From contig NZ_AP029023.1 in the NCBI RefSeq assembly GCF_037076555.1, positions 2,790,001 through 2,854,000 on the forward strand: a stretch of DNA of 64,000 bases. The letters are read 5' to 3'. How positions within the stretch are numbered: position 1 is the first letter of the stretch; every line of letters starts with the position of its first letter. Under the pieces are notes generated by a model. The model ran no database searches. It had not been told where the DNA came from and was given only the letters and a program-made list of their open reading frames with translations. Source of the DNA: Methylophilus sp. DW102 (GTDB lineage Bacteria > Pseudomonadota > Gammaproteobacteria > Burkholderiales > Methylophilaceae). Both the position numbers and the translations under genes were made by a program. Shown here one piece after another: positions 59,785-64,000 of this stretch.

Positions 59785-59999
59785 TAATAAAGGGAGCGAC
59801 TGTTCGAGTCCCGCAGCAGCTCACGTATTTTGTGAGCTGCCAGGTCGAGTTTCGTGACCGCTTGTCCTAAGTCCAGCAAAGCAGCGGACGAAAGTCCTAA
59901 ACTGAGCAACGCAGGGAACAAGCGGAAGCTGGGGTGCATTTCTTTTGGTGACTTTATCTTTGGGCAAGCAAAGAAAAGTCACTCGCCTAGAGGCGAAAA
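59785..59999 (-). repeat. Intergenic repeat, right copy (inverted)
   Basis: In reverse complement it repeats the 21079-21267 element: GCGAGTGACTTTTCTTTGC...AAAGTCACC hairpin and the CCTGGCAGCTCACAAAATAC..GTGAGCTGCTGCGGGACTC stretch. It is host DNA and places the prophage end before 59785. No gene is seen in 59691-60121. Confidence 0.75.
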
Positions 60000-60121
60000 A
60001 GACCATTCCATACGACAAGAAATCATCCGCGTGGGCATGCATGCCCACCCTACCTCCTAAGAGTCTCATTTTGAGCCAATCAGCGGCCTGCCAATCCATA
60101 TCATGACCTTTTAAACCCAAC

Positions 60122-60149
60122 AAAAAAGCGCACTAGTGTGCGCTTTTTT
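60122..60149. terminator. Bidirectional terminator after metH
   Basis: AAAAAAGCGCAC and GTGCGCTTTTTT flank tagt. Works for metH on the minus strand (stop at 60167) and would also stop reads from the prophage side. Confidence 0.9.
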
Positions 60150-60166
60150 ATCTGCCATCAACCCCT

Positions 60167-63100
60167 TTACCCCAGGTTAGGCGCTAACCACCGCTCCAAC
60201 CAAGCTTTATCCACATTCCTTCTCTGTGCCATATCCTCCACCTGATCATTGCCAATCTTATCGACACTGAAATAGCGCGACTCAGGGTGCGCGAGGTAGA
60301 AGCCACTGACAGCCGCCGCCGGAATCATGGCGTAGCTATCGGTGAGTTGCATGTCAATTTCTTCTGCCTGCAACACCTTGAACATCTCGGACTTCACGGT
60401 GTGGTCCGGGCAGGCCGGGTAGCCGGGCGCCGGGCGGATGCCGCGGTATTGCTCTTTGATCAGCGCTTCGTTGCTCAAGTCTTCATCGGCGGCATAGCCC
60501 CAGAAATCAGTGCGCACACGCTCATGCATGTATTCGGCAAAAGCTTCAGCCAAACGGTCGGCCAGTGACTTGAACATGATGGCGTTGTAGTCATCGTGGT
60601 TTTTCTCAAACTCGGCCAGGCGTTTTTCCATGCCCAGACCCGCGGTGACGGCAAACAGGCCAATGTAATCATCTACCCCTTTAGGCGCAATAAAGTCGGC
60701 CATGCACTGGTTGGGGCGGGCAACACCGTCGATCACCGGTTTTTGCGTTTGCTGGCGCATACCGTACCAGGTCAAGGCGACCTGACTGCGGCTGTCGTCG
60801 GTGTAGATTTCGATATCGTCCGTATTCACCTGGTTAGCGGGCAGCAAGGCGATCACGCCATTGGCGCTGAGCCAGCGGCCATCAATGATGCGCTTGAGCA
60901 TGATTTGCGCTTCAGCAAACACCTTGGTGGCGGCTTCGCCGACGACTTCGTCCTTTAAAATCGCCGGATAAAACCCGGCCAGGTCCCAGGTCTGAAAGAA
61001 CGGACCCCAGTCGATATATTGCGCGATGAGGGCGAGGTCGATGTTTTTGAACACGCGGCGGCCAATAAACTTGGGTTTCAGTGGCGCATAATCACCCGTG
61101 AAAGTGAGTTGTGCGGCATTGGCGCGTGCTTCAGCCAGGCTCAGCATGGGCACGCCTTTTTTATTGGCGTGTTGCTGGCGGGCTTTTTCATAGTCGGCCT
61201 GGATCTCAGCCAGGTAAGCCCCACGCGTTTCCGGCGTGAGCAGGTTTTGCATGACGCTGACCGAGCGTGAGGCATCGGGCACGTAAATGACCGGGCCGGT
61301 GTAATTGGGTGCAATTTTCACCGCGGTGTGCGCACGGGAAGTGGTCGCGCCACCGATCAGCAAGGGGGTTTGCTGCTCAACAAAGTGCGGGTCGCGCTGC
61401 ATCTCTTTGGCGATGTAGGCCATTTCTTCGAGGGATGGTGTAATCAGTCCACTCAGGCCGATGATGTCCGCATTCTCGCGTTTGGCCATCTCCAGGATTT
61501 CAGCGGCGGGCACCATGACGCCCATGTTCACCACCTCGAAGTTGTTGCACTGCAACACCACCGAGACGATGTTTTTGCCAATATCGTGCACATCGCCTTT
61601 GACCGTGGCAATCACCACTTTGCCCTTGGGCTTGGCGACCATGCCGGTACGGCGCTCTTCGGCAGCTTTTTCTTCTTCAATAAACGGGATCAGGTGCGCC
61701 ACGGCGGATTTCATGACGCGGGCGGATTTCACCACTTGCGGCAAAAACATCTTGCCCTGGCCAAACAGGTCGCCGACCACGTTCATGCCGTCCATGAGAG
61801 GGCCTTCAATCACATGAATCGGGCGGCCGCCCTTGCTCATAATCTCCTGACGCACTTCTTCAGTGTCGGCGACAATAAAATCGGTAATCCCATGCACCAG
61901 CGCATACTCGAGGCGCTTGTTGGCAGGCACCGGGTTTTCAGGTGTGCCACGCCAGGCCAGAGTCGCTTCGGCTTTTTTGCCGCCAGCGACCAGCGTGCCC
62001 GCAATCTCAATCATGCGTTCAGTGGCCGCTAATGGATTCTCAGGGTCCACCACGCGGTTAAGCACCACGTCTTCGACGCGCTCACGCAATTCCGGATCAA
62101 TATCGTCATAGACGCCGACCATGCCCGCGTTGACGATGCCCATGGTCATGCCGGCTTTAATCGCATGGTAGAGGAACACGGTATGGATGGCTTCACGCGC
62201 AGGCTCATTGCCGCGGAAGCTGAAGCTCACATTAGACACGCCGCCGGAAATCCGCGCATACGGCAGGTTCTGCTTGATCCAGCGCGTGGCTTCGATAAAG
62301 TCCACCGCGTAGTTGTTGTGTTCTTCAATGCCGGTGGCAATGGCGAAGATATTCGGGTCGAAAATAATATCTTCAGGCGGAAAGCCAGTGCTCACTAACA
62401 AATCGTAAGCGCGCTTACAGATTTCAGTTTTGCGTTCAAAGGTATCGGCCTGGCCTTTTTCATCAAACGCCATGACGATGACGGAAGCCCCGTAGCGGCG
62501 GCATAACTTGGCCTGGCGCAAAAACTCCGCTTCGCCTTCTTTCATCGAAATCGAGTTCACAATCGCTTTGCCCTGCACACACTTGAGGCCGGCTTCAATC
62601 ACGTTCCATTTGGAGGAGTCGATCATGATGGGCACGCGGGCAATGTCCGGCTCGGAGGCGACCAGATTCAGGAAATGCGTCATGGCCTTGACCGCATCCA
62701 GCATGCCTTCGTCCATGTTGATATCGATGACCTGCGCGCCGTTTTCGACCTGCTGGCGCGCCACGCTGAGCGCTTCTTCGTATTGCTCGTTGATGATCAT
62801 GCGTGCAAACGCTTTGGAACCCGTCACATTGGTACGCTCACCGACGTTGACGAACAGCGACTGCTCATCAATCACAAACGGTTCCAGGCCTGACAGCTTG
62901 GTCGTCACCGGTAAGGTGGGTACCTGCCGTGGTGGCAAGTCTTTAATCGCGTTGTAAATGGCATTGATGTGTGGCGGCGTAGTCCCGCAGCAGCCACCGG
63001 CAATATTGATAAAGCCGCTTTGTGCAAACTCTTTAACCAGGCTGGCGGTGATGTCGGGCGTCTCATCAAAGCCGGTATCAGACATCGGGTTGGGCAAACC

Positions 63101-63955
63101 AGCATTCGGGTAAATACAGACAAAGGTATCGGCGACCTTGCTCAGCTCTTCGGCATACGGGCGCATCAGGGTCGCACCCAGTGCACAGTTGAGGCCGACG
63201 GTCAGCGGTTTGGCGTGGCGTACCGAATGCCAGAAGGCAGTCACGGTCTGACCGGACAGGATGCGGCCAGAGGCGTCAGTGACCGTACCGGAGATCATGA
63301 TCGGCCAGGTCTTGCCCTGTTCTTCAAAGAAACTGTCGATGGCAAACAGCGCGGCCTTGCAGTTAAGCGTATCGAAAATGGTTTCTACCATGAGGATATC
63401 GGCGCCGCCTTCGACCAGGCCACGGATTTGTTCCAGGTAAGCAGTCACCAGCTGGTCAAAACTGACGTTACGGGCCGCGGGGTCGTTGACATCCGGCGAG
63501 ATTGACGCGGTTTTTGGCGTAGGCCCGAGAGCGCCCGCCACAAAACGCGGCTTGTCCGGCGTGCTGTATTTGACGCAGGCGGCCTTGGCCAGCTTGGCGG
63601 CTTCGACGTTCATCTCGTACACCAGATGCGCCATATGGTAATCATCTTGCGCGACGCTGGTGGCACCAAAGGTATTGGTTTCAATGATGTCGGCGCCCGC
63701 GGCCAGGTATTGCTCGTGGATTTCCTGGATCACCTGCGGTTGCGTGAGGGTCAGCAGCTCGTTGTTGCCTTTGACAAACAGCTCGCGTTCGCCTGCCGGG
63801 CCCTGAAAATCCTTGAAGCGCTCGCCACGGTAATCGGCCTCGGTCAACTTGTAGCGCTGGATCATGGTACCCATGGCACCATCCAGAATCAGGATGCGTT
63901 GGGAAAGCGCCTCACGGAGCCATTGTTCAGTTGCGGAAACCGGCAGTTGCGTCAT
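60167..63955 (-). CDS. metH: Cobalamin-dependent methionine synthase
   Basis: 1262 residues from ATG 63955; an in-frame TTG at 63964 is less likely. Domain order: homocysteine domain ([11 protein letters not shown]; zinc cysteines in [11 protein letters not shown]), pterin-binding domain ([25 protein letters not shown]), B12 cap, B12 domain with axial His in [17 protein letters not shown], and SAM-activation domain ([13 protein letters not shown]). It remakes methionine from homocysteine with methyl-tetrahydrofolate. Length equals the E. coli enzyme. No cobalamin riboswitch fits in the remaining 45 nt. Confidence 0.95.
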   Translation of the reverse strand: MTQLPVSATEQWLREALSQRILILDGAMGTMIQRYKLTEADYRGERFKDFQGPAGERELFVKGNNELLTLTQPQVIQEIHEQYLAAGADIIETNTFGATSVAQDDYHMAHLVYEMNVEAAKLAKAACVKYSTPDKPRFVAGALGPTPKTASISPDVNDPAARNVSFDQLVTAYLEQIRGLVEGGADILMVETIFDTLNCKAALFAIDSFFEEQGKTWPIMISGTVTDASGRILSGQTVTAFWHSVRHAKPLTVGLNCALGATLMRPYAEELSKVADTFVCIYPNAGLPNPMSDTGFDETPDITASLVKEFAQSGFINIAGGCCGTTPPHINAIYNAIKDLPPRQVPTLPVTTKLSGLEPFVIDEQSLFVNVGERTNVTGSKAFARMIINEQYEEALSVARQQVENGAQVIDINMDEGMLDAVKAMTHFLNLVASEPDIARVPIMIDSSKWNVIEAGLKCVQGKAIVNSISMKEGEAEFLRQAKLCRRYGASVIVMAFDEKGQADTFERKTEICKRAYDLLVSTGFPPEDIIFDPNIFAIATGIEEHNNYAVDFIEATRWIKQNLPYARISGGVSNVSFSFRGNEPAREAIHTVFLYHAIKAGMTMGIVNAGMVGVYDDIDPELRERVEDVVLNRVVDPENPLAATERMIEIAGTLVAGGKKAEATLAWRGTPENPVPANKRLEYALVHGITDFIVADTEEVRQEIMSKGGRPIHVIEGPLMDGMNVVGDLFGQGKMFLPQVVKSARVMKSAVAHLIPFIEEEKAAEERRTGMVAKPKGKVVIATVKGDVHDIGKNIVSVVLQCNNFEVVNMGVMVPAAEILEMAKRENADIIGLSGLITPSLEEMAYIAKEMQRDPHFVEQQTPLLIGGATTSRAHTAVKIAPNYTGPVIYVPDASRSVSVMQNLLTPETRGAYLAEIQADYEKARQQHANKKGVPMLSLAEARANAAQLTFTGDYAPLKPKFIGRRVFKNIDLALIAQYIDWGPFFQTWDLAGFYPAILKDEVVGEAATKVFAEAQIMLKRIIDGRWLSANGVIALLPANQVNTDDIEIYTDDSRSQVALTWYGMRQQTQKPVIDGVARPNQCMADFIAPKGVDDYIGLFAVTAGLGMEKRLAEFEKNHDDYNAIMFKSLADRLAEAFAEYMHERVRTDFWGYAADEDLSNEALIKEQYRGIRPAPGYPACPDHTVKSEMFKVLQAEEIDMQLTDSYAMIPAAAVSGFYLAHPESRYFSVDKIGNDQVEDMAQRRNVDKAWLERWLAPNLG

Positions 63956-64000
63956 GCGTATCAACTTGAAAACAAAAGTAATATTTTATCACAAGCACAA

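Noticed and set aside
59691..60121. Gene in the right flank (frames of 60-100 codons)
   Set aside because: The DNA is the intergenic repeat, and frames there are not supported by composition or ribosome-binding sites.
61328..62032. Plus-strand frame of 234 codons within metH
   Set aside because: Antisense shadow of the B12-binding region of metH.
63956..64000. Cobalamin riboswitch ahead of metH
   Set aside because: Only 45 nt are available upstream in the window and no B12-box sequence is seen; it cannot be judged further.
1..64000. tRNA, rRNA or CRISPR arrays
   Set aside because: No cloverleaf-like, rRNA-like or regularly spaced repeats were found on reading both strands; a computed search would be needed to exclude small RNAs.

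Overview
The window looks like a chromosome segment of a Gram-negative proteobacterium carrying a Mu-like transposable prophage. The Gram-negative call rests on the LPS Kdo transferase WaaA, a TolC-family efflux protein and B12-dependent MetH. A class II ribonucleotide reductase split into NrdJa and NrdJb, together with the general protein flavour, suggests a betaproteobacterium, perhaps Methylophilaceae. That placement is an inference from memory, not from a search.

Left host part (1-21.4 kb). A TolC-family gene runs off the left edge and is divergent from an OmpR-type regulator and sensor kinase. Next come an unassigned gene and an ovothiol-type pair: OvoA, with sulfoxide synthase and methyltransferase domains, and a PLP C-S lyase that can act as OvoB. 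They are followed by a Sel1-repeat protein, an ADP-ribosylglycohydrolase and small secreted proteins. A toxin-antitoxin patch holds an orphan VapB remnant and an intact Phd/PIN pair with a clear operator. From about 12.3 to 16.25 kb the DNA is AT-rich. It carries an ImmA/IrrE-like protein that has lost HExxH, overlapping a PIN-like protein, and a two-helix membrane protein. NrdJb, NrdJa (with an NrdR box) and WaaA follow.

Prophage (about 21.46-59.69 kb). Its ends look like inverted TGATTT..GGACAG sites. The early control region is at about 49 kb, where a consensus promoter contains an 18-bp operator palindrome between -35 and -10. Leftward from it run a Ner-like protein, transposase A, ATPase B, DUF3164, nucleotide-metabolism genes, HU, GemA, Mor, protease/scaffold, capsid, the whole tail, Com and a DNA adenine methylase. 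Rightward run the repressor, small genes, the lysis cassette (holin, endolysin, nested Rz/Rz1), terminase, portal, a cargo cluster, MuF with a C-terminal toxin-like domain, and virion morphogenesis protein G. The virion genes are therefore split into two divergent arms on either side of the early region. This differs from Mu and from BcepMu as I remember it, and one inversion of about 19.6 kb would explain the difference from BcepMu. Three near-identical AGCGAAACATTTCCCG elements lie just upstream of late operons on both arms and are probably activator sites.

Right host part (59.7-64 kb). An inverted copy of a roughly 200-bp intergenic repeat, also present left of the prophage, is followed by a bidirectional terminator and a nearly complete-looking cobalamin-dependent methionine synthase gene, metH, on the minus strand.

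No rRNA, tRNA or CRISPR array was seen.
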